NCBI GenBank assembly: GCA_008682415.1
Contig: VANK01000001.1
Coordinates: forward strand, 372,001 to 436,000
Length of the DNA stretch: 64,000 bases
Source of the DNA: Acidobacteria bacterium AB60
Lineage (GTDB): Bacteria > Acidobacteriota > Terriglobia > Terriglobales > Acidobacteriaceae
Direction of reading: 5' to 3'
Position numbers and translations under genes: made by a program. Under the pieces are notes generated by a model. The model did no database searches, had not been told where the DNA came from, and was given only the letters and a program-made list of their open reading frames with translations. This document shows positions 28,202-37,590 of this stretch, one piece after another. Position 1 is the first letter of the stretch. Every line of letters begins with the position of its first letter.

Positions 28202-28969
28202 CTATTGACCGACGGTGAGAACAGCCAGCAATAGGATCCACGCGGCGCCAAGTGTGTGCCAGTACCACGCCGTCACGTCCACCGCGATCTGCCGTTGCTC
28301 CACACGGCGGAAGAGGCCAAGAGCCGTCAGACAGAGCACAAGCGCCACCACGCCCAGGAAAAGATGGCCCGCATGCAGGCCCGTGACCAGGTAGAAGAAG
28401 TAGCTGGCTGGAGTGGTGTGCCAGCGATCGAATGCAAACCCCTGCGCCGTGAGCTGCTTCCAGGCGATCACCTGGCCGGTGAGGAACATGGCGCCAAGAA
28501 CCAGCGTGGCTCCGACCCAGGGAAGCGTACGGCGCAGGGCGGGTCGGCCCAGGCCGAGCCACTCCTCCAGAACATCGATTTCACGAAATATATTGCGCCG
28601 GCCAAATTCCATGGCAAGGCTGCTCAGGAGCAGCACCGCTGTATTCAAGTAGACGATGGGAGGAAGCTGGATCGGATGCCAGTCGCCGATCAGTTCGTGA
28701 CTGCGCGGATCCATGTGCATGCCGGCCTGGCGCGCAAAGAAAAGAACCACCAGCGCTGCAAAGAACATCATGTCGCCGGCCAGAGCAAAGAACACGAAGA
28801 AACGAATCCGCTGCAGGCGCTCGCGAGGTCCTTTTCGAGGATGTTGCCAGTCGTCATCGCCTCCGCCGCCTCCACCACCGGTTGGACGGCGATCTACGGG
28901 TGGCTTGCCGCCAATTCCTGGTTCTTTCCTCTCGATTTCCGCGGGGGCTCGGGTAAAGGCGATGGGCAT
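28202..28969 (-). CDS. Cytochrome c oxidase subunit III-like protein
   Basis: A 255-aa membrane protein with a cytosolic N terminus carrying a run of seven glycines, then about seven helices. The subunit III hallmarks ALAGDMMFFAALVVLFFARQ, YLNTAVLLLSSLAMEFGRR, GQVIAWKQL, YFFYLVTGLHAGHLFLGVV and a final AWYWHTLGAAWILLL are present. The family stabilises heme-copper oxidases. No subunit I or II lies nearby, so this copy is detached from its partners, although it sits close to complex I. Confidence 0.87.
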   Translation of the reverse strand: MPIAFTRAPAEIERKEPGIGGKPPVDRRPTGGGGGGGDDDWQHPRKGPRERLQRIRFFVFFALAGDMMFFAALVVLFFARQAGMHMDPRSHELIGDWHPIQLPPIVYLNTAVLLLSSLAMEFGRRNIFREIDVLEEWLGLGRPALRRTLPWVGATLVLGAMFLTGQVIAWKQLTAQGFAFDRWHTTPASYFFYLVTGLHAGHLFLGVVALVLCLTALGLFRRVEQRQIAVDVTAWYWHTLGAAWILLLAVLTVGQ

Positions 28970-29238
28970 CGGGGAGGCCTCTATGGTGGAGATATCTTAC
29001 GGCAATTCCCAATTTACTGTGACTTTTTTGGCGCCGTACGGTCGCCGTTCCTCGCCGGTCCCGCCACGAGAAAACGTGGGTTGGTCCTTCGAGCTCACGC
29101 CGACTTTGTTGTGCCGCCTCCAGCCACCGTCACTCAGGAGTTGTGCAGCCCCACCTCTCCTTGGACGCACGGAGTTTCAGATGAGATGGTTTTATTTGAC
29201 GGTCAACCCCTCACCATTTCTCAATATGGCACCAACCC

Positions 29239-29832
29239 CTAGGTTTTCTTTTGCGCTATCGCAGTCTCCACGAACATTCTGTGCACTCGGCGGTCGCTCG
29301 AGAGTTCGGGATGAAAAGTTGCGGCCATGAGCTTGCCCTGGCGCACCAGAACCGGGAATCCATCGCGGCGGGCAAGAACCTCGACGCCTGCCCCGGCTTC
29401 AGTGATCCGCGGAGCGCGGATGAATACCATCTCCAGCGGCTCGCCGGGAAGGGAAGTGGGCTCGCGGAGAATCGTCGAATCGATCTGACGTCCATAGGCG
29501 TTGCGCTCCACCACCGCATCCAGCGCACCCAGGCTGCGCTGATGGGGATGACGAACCTCCCGCGCAAGAAGAATCGCTCCGGCACAGGTGCCGAAGACCG
29601 GTCGCGCGTTGACATACTCTTTGAGCGCATCAAAGAAGTCTCGCCGCTCCAGGAACTTCAGCATCGTGGTCGATTCCCCGCCGGGGATGATCAGGCCGTC
29701 CAACGCCTCGAGTTGCTCAGGATTCCGCACCTCGACAGGTTCGGCGCCCACCTCGGCGAGCGCCTCTGCGTGTGCGGCGTAATCCCCCTGGATCGCGAGG
29801 ACACCAATGCGTGGCTTTGCGTGTGAGCTCAA
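29239..29832 (-). CDS. pdxT: Pyridoxal 5'-phosphate synthase glutaminase subunit PdxT
   Basis: A class I glutamine amidotransferase of 197 aa that feeds ammonia to PdxS for pyridoxal phosphate synthesis. The core IGVLAIQGDYAAH, the GGESTTM motif, the nucleophile in FGTCAGAILLA and the HPEL pair are all intact. I chose the TTG at 29832 because an AGAGGA ribosome site lies four to five bases upstream and the length then equals the family's. The gene follows pdxS on the same strand after 90 bp. Confidence 0.93.
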   Translation of the reverse strand: MSSHAKPRIGVLAIQGDYAAHAEALAEVGAEPVEVRNPEQLEALDGLIIPGGESTTMLKFLERRDFFDALKEYVNARPVFGTCAGAILLAREVRHPHQRSLGALDAVVERNAYGRQIDSTILREPTSLPGEPLEMVFIRAPRITEAGAGVEVLARRDGFPVLVRQGKLMAATFHPELSSDRRVHRMFVETAIAQKKT

Positions 29833-29922
29833 TTTTCCTCTTCGGATGATGATTGCCCCAAAAGCGAAGGGCCGGAGATCTCCCCGGCCCACGTCAATTC
29901 GCAAATCCCCGGAGCGGAGCCG

Positions 29923-30876
29923 CTACCAGCCGCGGGTCTGCAGCAACTGCGCCTCTTCAATGGCAGCCGCCGCCAGGCCCTTCATGGTGCCCGTCACCTG
30001 CTCGGCGACTTCGGCCAGAATCTTGGGATCGTTGTAGTGCGTCGTCGCGATCACGATCGCCTTGGCACGCGAGACTGCCTCTTCGCGTTCCACGGGATTG
30101 TTCTCCACATCGAGCGGCGTGGCACGCTCCTTCATGAAGATGCCCGACCCCACGAAGATCGCCTCTGCCCCCAATTGCATCATCAGGGCTGCATCCGCCG
30201 GCGTCGCGATTCCTCCCGCCGAAAAGTTTGGCACCGGCAGCTTGCCCGTCTGCGCCACCATGCGGATCAGCTCGTAGGGAGCCTGGTGCTCCTTGGCCGC
30301 CGCGTACAACTCCTGCTCGCTGAGCACCGTCAGCGCCTTCATCTCTTTCACGATCTGGCGCATGTGCTGCACCGCGTGCACCACGTCGCCGGTGCCCGCC
30401 TCGCCCTTGGTGCGCACCATTGCCGCGCCCTCCGCAATGCGACGAAGCGCCTCTCCCAGGTTGCGCGCGCCGCAGACAAACGGCGTCTTGAAGGCGTGCT
30501 TGTCGATGTGGTGCGTTTCATCGGCGGGGGTGAGTACCTCGCTCTCGTCGATGAAGTCCACCCCGAGCTCCTGCAGAATCTGCGCCTCGGCAAAGTGCCC
30601 AATGCGCGCCTTCGCCATCACTGGAATCGAAACGGCCTCGACAATCTGCCGGATCAGCTTCGGATTGGCCATCCGCGCCACGCCGCCTTCCGCGCGAATC
30701 ATGGCGGGCACGCGCTCCAGCGCCATCACCGAGACGGCGCCTGCCTCCTCGGCGATCCGGGCTTGCTCCACGTTCATCACGTCCATGATGACGCCGCCCT
30801 TCAGCATCTCCGCCAGCCCCACCTTCAGGCGCAGGCCCGTTCCCGTAAAGCTCTTGTTTCCGTTCAGTTCCGACAT
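29923..30876 (-). CDS. pdxS: Pyridoxal 5'-phosphate synthase subunit PdxS
   Basis: A 317-aa (beta/alpha)8-barrel synthase that makes pyridoxal phosphate from ribose 5-phosphate, glyceraldehyde 3-phosphate and glutamine-derived ammonia. Active-site segments [31 protein letters not shown] and [12 protein letters not shown] are intact. The ATG at 30876 has AGAGG nine bases upstream. It forms the DXP-independent vitamin B6 pathway with pdxT. Confidence 0.96.
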   Translation of the reverse strand: MSELNGNKSFTGTGLRLKVGLAEMLKGGVIMDVMNVEQARIAEEAGAVSVMALERVPAMIRAEGGVARMANPKLIRQIVEAVSIPVMAKARIGHFAEAQILQELGVDFIDESEVLTPADETHHIDKHAFKTPFVCGARNLGEALRRIAEGAAMVRTKGEAGTGDVVHAVQHMRQIVKEMKALTVLSEQELYAAAKEHQAPYELIRMVAQTGKLPVPNFSAGGIATPADAALMMQLGAEAIFVGSGIFMKERATPLDVENNPVEREEAVSRAKAIVIATTHYNDPKILAEVAEQVTGTMKGLAAAAIEEAQLLQTRGW

Positions 30877-31067
30877 GACGAGTAACCTCTGCTGCACGGC
30901 GCGTCCGCGGTTTCAGACACCTCTCGGCGGCTCGTGGATGACAATCTCTAGTGTAACAGTGAATGGATGCGGCAGAGGGATGCGACGACTCGCGCGCGGG
31001 CGCATTTGTGAGTCCGTTCTAATCCACTCGCCCCAATGTTGGTCAGAGTGCTGCTTCACCGTGGGTC

Positions 31068-31415
31068 ATGGCCACTCTCTCCACTCCCCAGGCTCAGCCG
31101 GCGGCGCCACCCAGTGCGACCTCCCACGAGAATGCCTCCCCCACAGCGCTGGTTCCCGCCCCGCCGCAGGAGAAACGCCTCGAGGGCCGGATCGAAGGCT
31201 CGATCGCACGCCTGCCGGTTGAACTCGATGTTGCCGTTCCTATCCGCGAGTTCCGCCTGCGCAACCTGCTGTCCCTGTCGCCCGGCGCCGTAATCGCCTC
31301 CCAGTGGGTCCATACCGACGACCTGCCTGTGCTCTCCGGCCAGCACCCCCTGGCCTGGAGCGAGTTCGAAGTTGTGGACACGCACCTCGCTGTCCGTCTC
31401 ACGCGACTGCCATGA
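31068..31415 (+). CDS. fliN: FliN-family (SpoA domain) flagellar switch/export protein
   Basis: A 115-aa protein with a Pro/Ala-rich N terminus and one C-terminal SpoA domain (GSIARLPVELDVAVPIREFRLRNLLSLSPGAVIAS to the end). FliN forms the base of the C-ring and helps dock export substrates. It is the first gene of the fliN-O-P-Q-R-flhB-flhA series. A second FliN-type gene sits beside fliM at 38547, so the two may have divided the export and switch roles. Confidence 0.78.
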   Translation: MATLSTPQAQPAAPPSATSHENASPTALVPAPPQEKRLEGRIEGSIARLPVELDVAVPIREFRLRNLLSLSPGAVIASQWVHTDDLPVLSGQHPLAWSEFEVVDTHLAVRLTRLP

Positions 31416-31699
31416 CCAGACCTGCCCAGATCGGGAAGAGGGAGCAAGCTCCGGCGCGGATCGGAGGATTGCTTGGGTGGGTGTTGCGCCTTCTGCCCTC
31501 TTCGCGCCTCGATCGGCCGCCCGGACTTGTTCTTAGGGAGCGCATCACGCTGGCCCCGCGGCAGACCCTTTCCCTGGTCGAAGCCGATGGACGCCGGCTG
31601 CTCATCGCCACCTCGGCGGAGGGAACACCCGCCTTCTACGCCCTCGAAGAGCCTCGCCCGGGCCGATCCCAGGCGCACGCGCGGAGGACCTCGTGGTGA
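31412..31699 (+). CDS. fliO: FliO-like flagellar export assembly protein
   Basis: A 95-aa protein starting at the ATGA overlap with the preceding gene. The C-terminal half has the FliO pattern of short strands (ERITLAPRQTLSLVEADGRRLLIATS). The usual strong N-terminal membrane helix is weak here, only a short hydrophobic patch (IGGLLGWVLRLLP). The identity rests mainly on the fold pattern and on its place before fliP. FliO helps assemble the FliP ring. Confidence 0.6.
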   Translation: MTRPAQIGKREQAPARIGGLLGWVLRLLPSSRLDRPPGLVLRERITLAPRQTLSLVEADGRRLLIATSAEGTPAFYALEEPRPGRSQAHARRTSW

Positions 31700-32388
31700 T
31701 CCTGGCGACACATGCGGCTGCCTCGGTTCCTCTGATCCCCGACCTGAATGCCCGGCTTCATCCCTCAGATTCCACGCCCTGGACTATCGTCTTCGTTCTC
31801 ACCCTGATCACGCTGCTGCCCGCTCTGCTGATGGCCATGACCCCCCTCGTGCGCCTGCTCGTGGTCTTTCATTTCCTGCGCCAGGCGCTGGGCACCCAGA
31901 CCGCGCCCTCCAATCCCACTCTGCTGGGCCTGGCCCTCATGATGACCTGGTTCCTCATGACCCCCGTCCTCACCCAGGTCGATCAGCAGGCGGTCGAGCC
32001 CTATCGCACCAGCCAGATCACCGGATGGGAGGCCATCGCCCGAGGCTCCGTGCCGGTGAAACATTTTCTGCTGCACTACGCGCGCGAGAAAGATCTGGCC
32101 CTCTTCACCGCCGCGGGGCAGGTGGCCCGGCCGGCACGGCCCGATGATCTGCCCCTGCGCGTTGTGCTCCCGGCGTATGTCCTCTCCGAGCTCAAGGCAG
32201 GCTTCGCCATCGGCGCAGTCCTCTTTCTCCCGTTTCTTCTCATCGACATCGTGACCGCCTCCATCACCACCTCGATTGGCATGTTCCAGTTGCCGCCGGT
32301 GGTCGTGTCCACGCCGCTCAAGATCCTGCTGTTCGTCATGGTCGACGGATGGAATCTGCTGGCCAACTCCTTGCTCAAGAGCTTCTGA
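31693..32388 (+). CDS. fliP: Flagellar biosynthetic protein FliP
   Basis: A 231-aa export-gate membrane protein. Signature regions MTPLVRLLVVFHFLRQALGTQ, SNPTLLGLALMMTWFLMTPV and SELKAGFAIGAVLFLPFLLIDIV are clear. Two adjacent GTG codons at 31693 and 31696 can start it; the second forms a GTGA overlap with the fliO stop. It assembles with FliQ and FliR into the export pore. Confidence 0.94.
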   Translation: MVILATHAAASVPLIPDLNARLHPSDSTPWTIVFVLTLITLLPALLMAMTPLVRLLVVFHFLRQALGTQTAPSNPTLLGLALMMTWFLMTPVLTQVDQQAVEPYRTSQITGWEAIARGSVPVKHFLLHYAREKDLALFTAAGQVARPARPDDLPLRVVLPAYVLSELKAGFAIGAVLFLPFLLIDIVTASITTSIGMFQLPPVVVSTPLKILLFVMVDGWNLLANSLLKSF

Positions 32389-32404
32389 CCCTCCGGAGTC
32401 GCTC

Positions 32405-32674
32405 ATGAATCCCGATATGGTTGCCGAGCTTCTTCGCCAGCTGATGCGCGAGGCGATGATTCTGGCCGGGCCGGTGCTGCTGATCGCGGTGGCCTTGAGT
32501 TTTGTCCTGAGCCTGGTGCAGACCCTCACCAGCCTGCAGGATCAGTCCCTGACCTCCGTGCCCCGGCTGCTGGCCATCGCTCTGCTTCTGCTGGCCGGCA
32601 TGCCCTGGTTCCTCAGCCGCATGACCGCCTATACGCGTCTGCTGCTCCTCGATCTGCACCGCTACCTGGGATGA
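32405..32674 (+). CDS. fliQ: Flagellar biosynthetic protein FliQ
   Basis: An 89-aa, two-helix protein of exactly the family length. The ATG at 32405 precedes MNPDMVAELLRQLMREAMILAG, and QTLTSLQDQSLTSVPRLLAI is the conserved cytoplasmic turn. Part of the FliPQR gate. Confidence 0.93.
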   Translation: MNPDMVAELLRQLMREAMILAGPVLLIAVALSFVLSLVQTLTSLQDQSLTSVPRLLAIALLLLAGMPWFLSRMTAYTRLLLLDLHRYLG

Positions 32675-32681
32675 GAACCCG

Positions 32682-33461
32682 ATGCCGGAGTGGAGTTCCT
32701 ATCTCGCCGCCCTCACCCTCGCGCTGGTCCGCGTGAGCGGGGTCGTCGCCTTTGCTCCGTTCTTTTCGTCAACCGCTCTCCCCATCCGCGCCAAAGCGGT
32801 CTTTGTTCTCGCCTTCGCATGGCTGCTGGCTCCGCTTGTGGCGGCGCTGCCCCGGGCGCACGTGGAGATCACCCTGGCCGCTCTGCTCGGAGAAGTTGCG
32901 GTAGGGCTGCTCTACGGCCTGTCTCTGGCGATGCTCAACGAGATGCTGCTCTTCGCCGGACAGATCGCCGGTGCGCAGTTCAGCTTCTCCCTCGTCAACC
33001 TCATGGACCCCTCGTCCTCCATTGAGACGCCGCTGCTCGGCAACCTGTTCCAGCTGATGGGCACCCTGGTTTTGATTACCGCCGGCCTGGATCGCATCCT
33101 CCTCGCCTCGCTGGTACGCAGCTTCCGGGCGGTTCCGCTGGGAACCTGCGCGCTGGTTCCCGCAGGTGGGCTCGCCCTGGTACGCGCTGCCGGCGGCATC
33201 TTCGTGGCGGCGGTGGAACTCGCCGCCCCCCTGCTGGCGGCCACCCTCCTGGTTGAGATCGCAATCGCCCTGATCGGAAAGCTCAGCCCCCAACTGCCGG
33301 TGATGTCCCTGACGGTTCCCGCCAAGACGCTGACCGGGTTCCTTATCCTGACAGGCTCTCTGGCGCTGTGGCCGCGGTTCGTGCAGGCGCGTTTCAGCGC
33401 CCTCCTCGACCTCGCCCAGCAGCTCATCGCCGGCACCGCCGCGAAGCCCCTGGGAGGATGA
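32682..33461 (+). CDS. fliR: Flagellar biosynthetic protein FliR
   Basis: A 259-aa, six-helix export-gate protein. RVSGVVAFAPFFSSTALPIRAK and GQIAGAQFSFSLVNLMDPSS are typical. It lies seven bases after fliQ and three before flhB, so the unit is co-translated. Confidence 0.92.
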   Translation: MPEWSSYLAALTLALVRVSGVVAFAPFFSSTALPIRAKAVFVLAFAWLLAPLVAALPRAHVEITLAALLGEVAVGLLYGLSLAMLNEMLLFAGQIAGAQFSFSLVNLMDPSSSIETPLLGNLFQLMGTLVLITAGLDRILLASLVRSFRAVPLGTCALVPAGGLALVRAAGGIFVAAVELAAPLLAATLLVEIAIALIGKLSPQLPVMSLTVPAKTLTGFLILTGSLALWPRFVQARFSALLDLAQQLIAGTAAKPLGG

Positions 33462-33464
33462 CCA

Positions 33465-34592
33465 ATGCCCGGCGACCGCACCGAACAGGCCACTCCGCAT
33501 CGCCGCGAGAAGGCGCGCAAAGAGGGCGATGTTCTGCACAGCCGCGAACTCACCGCCGCGGCAGGCACCCTGGCCGGTGTTCTCACCCTGACCTTCCTGG
33601 GCGCCCGGTTTCTGCTCGCATGGCGCACGGCATACGCCGGATTCCTTGAGCTCGGGCAGGCTTCGCGATGGGAGCCGGCCTCGCTCGGGTCCACACTCGC
33701 CGCTCTGCGCAGACTGGCTCTGGTCGCGCTCATGCCGGTGGGCGGAGTCATGGCGGCTGTGGCCGCCGGGGCTCTGGCCGTGGGAGTCGTTCAGACCGGC
33801 GGCCTCAGCCTCCACGCCGAGGCTGCGGGATTCCGATTCAGCCGCATCAATCCCCTGGCCAATGCCAAAAACCTCGTTTCGGTGCGAGGCTTGTCCCGGC
33901 TGGGCAAGTCGCTCATCCCGGCTGGCCTGCTGGCCGTCTTCGCCGTGCAGCGTGTCGCCCGCCAGCTCACCCTGCCGCCTTTTTCTGCGGAACGGCTGCA
34001 TGCCCTGGCCGCCGATCTTTGCGGTCTCCTGCAGGCGGCGGCCTGGCTTCTGTTCGCCTGGGCCCTGATCGACTATGCGGTGGAGTGGCAGGCCCGGGAG
34101 TCGCGGCTGCGCATGAGCAAGCAGGATGTGCGCGACGAGTTCAAGGAGACCGAAGGCTCGCCCCAGATTCGCAGCCGCATCCGCGGCCTGCAGCGGCAGA
34201 TGCGGCGCCGCCAGGTCAAGGCGGACGTAGGACGCGCCGCGGTCGTGTTGACCAACCCCACCCATTACGCCGTGGCCCTGGGCTTCGACTTCACCACCAT
34301 GGACGCTCCCAAGGTGCTCGCCAAAGGGCGCAACCTGCTGGCCGAAGAGATCAAAGCCGAGGCGCGCTGGGCAGGGGTGCCCATCGTCGAGAATCCGCCT
34401 CTGGCGCGCTCCCTCTACCGCTCCGTCGAGGTGGGCCGGTCCATTCCGGTCGACCTTTACGCCGCGGTCGCCGCCATCCTCGCCTACCTGTATCGCCAGC
34501 GGGTCGAGGCCGAGGTGCGGGAGCGCCGCCGTCGCGCCACCGCCGCGCGTCCTTCCCGCACTAACCCACCCGTTGCCGGAGCATCGCAATGA
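33465..34592 (+). CDS. flhB: Flagellar export switch protein FlhB
   Basis: A 375-aa protein with four N-terminal helices and a cytoplasmic domain. It keeps the self-cleavage motif NPTH at residues 264-267 (context VVLTNPTHYAVAL), so the rod/hook to filament specificity switch should work. The start has the usual DRTEQATPHRREKARKEGD stretch. Its stop overlaps the flhA start by four bases. Confidence 0.94.
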   Translation: MPGDRTEQATPHRREKARKEGDVLHSRELTAAAGTLAGVLTLTFLGARFLLAWRTAYAGFLELGQASRWEPASLGSTLAALRRLALVALMPVGGVMAAVAAGALAVGVVQTGGLSLHAEAAGFRFSRINPLANAKNLVSVRGLSRLGKSLIPAGLLAVFAVQRVARQLTLPPFSAERLHALAADLCGLLQAAAWLLFAWALIDYAVEWQARESRLRMSKQDVRDEFKETEGSPQIRSRIRGLQRQMRRRQVKADVGRAAVVLTNPTHYAVALGFDFTTMDAPKVLAKGRNLLAEEIKAEARWAGVPIVENPPLARSLYRSVEVGRSIPVDLYAAVAAILAYLYRQRVEAEVRERRRRATAARPSRTNPPVAGASQ

Positions 34593-36691
34593 GCACCGCT
34601 GTAGCCAACCCTGCGCCGCTGCGCCCCCTCGCCTTTCTGACCCGCTTCCGCGACTACGCTCTTCCCCTGGCTGCGATCAGCGTGATCTTCGTCATGCTGA
34701 TACCGCTCCCTGCCGCGGTTCTCGATCTGCTGCTCGCCCTCTCCATGGCCGCATCCATGGTGGTGTTTCTCTCCTCGGTCCAGATTCGCCGGGCGGTCGA
34801 GCTCAGTGTCTTTCCCACGCTGCTCCTGCTGCTTACGCTCTTCCGGCTCTCCCTCAATATCGCCTCCAGCCGGCGCATTCTTCTGCACGGCTCCGAGGGG
34901 ACCTCCGCGGCGGGCAAGGTCATCGAGGCCTTCGGCCAGTTCGTGGTGGGCGGCAACTATGTCGTGGGTTTTGTCCTGTTCCTGGCTCTCATCGCCATCC
35001 AGTTTCTGGTGGTCTCGCACGGCGCGGTGCGCACCGCCGAGGTCACCGCGCGCTTCACCCTCGACGCTCTTCCCGGCAAGCAGATGGCGATCGACGCCGA
35101 CATGAATGCCGGCCTCATCGACGAGGCGGAGGCGCGCCGCCGCCGCCAGGCCATCGCCCGGGAGGCCGAATTCTACGGAGCCATGGATGGCGCGGCCCGT
35201 TTCAACCAGCGCGACTCGCTGGCCACCATCCTTATTACCGCGATCAACATCATCGCCGGACTGCTGATCGGCACGCTGCAGCAGGGCGTCAATCTGAGCG
35301 AGGCCGTACGCACCTACACGGTGCTGACCGTGGGCGATGGCCTGGTCACGATGATCCCCTCACTGCTGGTCTCGGTCGCCGGCGGCATCACCCTCACCCG
35401 GGCCAATTCGGCGGGCCTCCTGGGCGGCGAGATTCGCCAGCAGCTCCTTGCCCGCCCCGCCACGCTCTACCTCGCCAGCATGGTCACGGGCGCCTTGTGC
35501 CTGATACCGGGCCTGCCCAAGTTTGCCTTTCTGCTGGTTTCGGCGGGACTCTTCCTCGGAGCACGCCGCGTGTCGGCCAGCGCCTCCACCCCCGCTTCCG
35601 GAGAGACGGCGCCCTCCTCATCGAAAAAGCCGGACCAGGCGCCCGCCGCCGAGATCGCTGCCATGATGCGGCTCGAGGACCTGACCCTGGAGATCGGCTT
35701 TCAGCTCATCCCCCTGGTGGACGAGAATCAGGGCGGTCAGTTGCTGAACCGGGTGCGCGCTCTGCGCCGGCACCTCTCCGCGGAGATGGGCTTCCTCATC
35801 CCCCCGATCCATATCTCGGACAACCTCCGGCTGAAGCCGCGGGAGTACGTCTTCTCCCTTCGGGGGCTTGAGATCGGCCGCTGGCAGACCGAGGGACCCC
35901 TGTTGCTGGCCGTCTCGGCCGATCCCAACCGCCGCCCGCTCCCCGGCCGGGAAACGCGGGAGCCCGCTTTTGGCGTCCCTGCCGTCTGGATCGCGCCCAA
36001 CCTCGAGGAGCAGGCCATCGCCTCCGGCTACTCGGTCGTGAATGCGGTTACGGTCATGACCACCCATCTCGGCGAACTGATTCGTCAGCACGCCGGGGAG
36101 CTGCTGGGCCGCGCCGAGATCAAGCGCCTCCTGGACGGCCTCAATGAGTCGCACCCCAAGCTGCTGGAGGAGCTGGTTCCCAAGCTGCTGACCCTGGGCG
36201 AGGTCGCACGGGTGCTGGAACAGCTTCTGCGCGAGCGCGTCTCCCTTCGCGATCTGGGCGCCATCCTGGAAGCTCTGCTGGAGACCGCACCGGTCAACAA
36301 GAGTACCGACGCGCTGGTCGAGGCGGCCCGCCAGGCGATGGGGAGGCGGCTGGTGCAGCCGCTGCTCGATGCCGACGGCCAGCTTCCCGTCCTTCTCCTC
36401 GATCCTCCCCTGGAGGAGGAGATTCATGCCACGGTCTCCCCCGAATCCGGCAGCCGCCTGCTCTCCGTGGCAGCCGCGCCCGCCACGCCCCTGGTGCGCC
36501 GCCTGGTCGATTCTTTGAAGCCGCTCATCTTTGCGGGAGCGCCAGCGGCCCCTCCCGTGCTCCTTTGCTCAAGTCCCGCCCGCTACCACGTGCGGCGGTG
36601 GCTGGAGCCGGTCTACCCCAGACTCTCCGTGGTCTCCGCCGCGGAGATTCCACCCGAGGTACGGCTCCGCCTGGTGGGAACGGTGCGTTGA
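34589..36691 (+). CDS. flhA: Flagellar export gate protein FlhA
   Basis: A 700-aa membrane protein with eight helices, the FHIPEP-type cytoplasmic loop (LDALPGKQMAIDADMNAG...RRRRQAIAREAEFYGAMDGA) and a large C-terminal export-docking domain. It uses the proton gradient and receives chaperone-substrate complexes. The usual partners flhF and flhG do not follow; fliA does, 42 bp downstream. Confidence 0.95.
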   Translation: MSTAVANPAPLRPLAFLTRFRDYALPLAAISVIFVMLIPLPAAVLDLLLALSMAASMVVFLSSVQIRRAVELSVFPTLLLLLTLFRLSLNIASSRRILLHGSEGTSAAGKVIEAFGQFVVGGNYVVGFVLFLALIAIQFLVVSHGAVRTAEVTARFTLDALPGKQMAIDADMNAGLIDEAEARRRRQAIAREAEFYGAMDGAARFNQRDSLATILITAINIIAGLLIGTLQQGVNLSEAVRTYTVLTVGDGLVTMIPSLLVSVAGGITLTRANSAGLLGGEIRQQLLARPATLYLASMVTGALCLIPGLPKFAFLLVSAGLFLGARRVSASASTPASGETAPSSSKKPDQAPAAEIAAMMRLEDLTLEIGFQLIPLVDENQGGQLLNRVRALRRHLSAEMGFLIPPIHISDNLRLKPREYVFSLRGLEIGRWQTEGPLLLAVSADPNRRPLPGRETREPAFGVPAVWIAPNLEEQAIASGYSVVNAVTVMTTHLGELIRQHAGELLGRAEIKRLLDGLNESHPKLLEELVPKLLTLGEVARVLEQLLRERVSLRDLGAILEALLETAPVNKSTDALVEAARQAMGRRLVQPLLDADGQLPVLLLDPPLEEEIHATVSPESGSRLLSVAAAPATPLVRRLVDSLKPLIFAGAPAAPPVLLCSSPARYHVRRWLEPVYPRLSVVSAAEIPPEVRLRLVGTVR

Positions 36692-36733
36692 AGCTGCATT
36701 CCGGAGATGGGGCGCGAGACGAGGGAGGAAGCG

Positions 36734-37573
36734 ATGTTGGAGATGGCGCAAGCAACCCAGGCAAGAACCCGAAGCCGGCGCCCGGCGCTGCCCGAGGTTT
36801 ATCCTCCCAGCGGGCTCCCCGGCGCCCTGACCGTCGAACAGGAGCGGGTGCTGCTCGAGCACCTGCCGGTGGTGCGTTTCCTGGCGCGGCGCATTCACGA
36901 GCGCCTGCCCCAGCACGTCGACATCGAAGACCTGATCTCGGCCGGCATTCTTGGCCTGATGGACGCCTTCGCCAAGTTCGACCCCGACAAGAACGTGCAG
37001 TTCCGCAGCTATGCGCAGTTCCGTATTCGCGGCGCCATCCTCGACAGCCTGCGCACCCTGGACTGGAGTCCGCGCGAACTGCGCCGCAAGGGCCGCGCGG
37101 TGGAGGAGGCGATCCGGGTGCTGACCGCCCGCCTGGGTCATCCTCCCGGAGAACCCGAGATCGCCGCCGAGCTGGGCCTGAGGCTGGAGGAGTACCAGCA
37201 GCTGCTCGGCGAGCTCAAAGGCCTCGAGATCGGCACGCTGCACACGGAGCACAACGACGACTCGGGAGATGAAGAGCTGGCCTACATCCCCGGACGTCCC
37301 GAAGATGATCCGCTCTTCCGGTGCCTGCGCGGAGAGATGGTAGACCGACTCGCCGAAGCCATCCAGGAGCTGCCCGATCGGGAGCGCCTGGTGATGACCC
37401 TCTACTACTACGAAGAGATGACCATGCGCGAGATTGGCCTGGCCATGGGAGTCGTCGAATCCCGCGTCTCCCAGGTGCATGCCTCGGCCGTGGTTCACCT
37501 TCGCGCGGCGCTTCGCGACCTGGCCACCGCCGCTGCCGCTGTTCCCACCGCGCGCCCGGGACGCCGCGCCTGA
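36734..37573 (+). CDS. fliA: Flagellar sigma factor FliA (sigma-28 family)
   Basis: A 279-aa sigma factor of the FliA/WhiG group. Region 2 is VRFLARRIHERLPQHVDIEDLISAGILGLMDAFAKFDPDK...QFRSYAQFRIRGAILDSLRTLDW. Region 4 is LPDRERLVMTLYYYEEMTMREIGLAMGVVESRVSQVHASA. I prefer the ATG at 36734, which has a strong GGGAGGA site, over the one at 36707. It should direct late flagellar genes. Its expected anti-sigma factor flgM at 45643 is frameshifted here. Confidence 0.93.
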   Translation: MLEMAQATQARTRSRRPALPEVYPPSGLPGALTVEQERVLLEHLPVVRFLARRIHERLPQHVDIEDLISAGILGLMDAFAKFDPDKNVQFRSYAQFRIRGAILDSLRTLDWSPRELRRKGRAVEEAIRVLTARLGHPPGEPEIAAELGLRLEEYQQLLGELKGLEIGTLHTEHNDDSGDEELAYIPGRPEDDPLFRCLRGEMVDRLAEAIQELPDRERLVMTLYYYEEMTMREIGLAMGVVESRVSQVHASAVVHLRAALRDLATAAAAVPTARPGRRA

Positions 37574-37590
37574 ACGCCCGGAGGCTGGTT

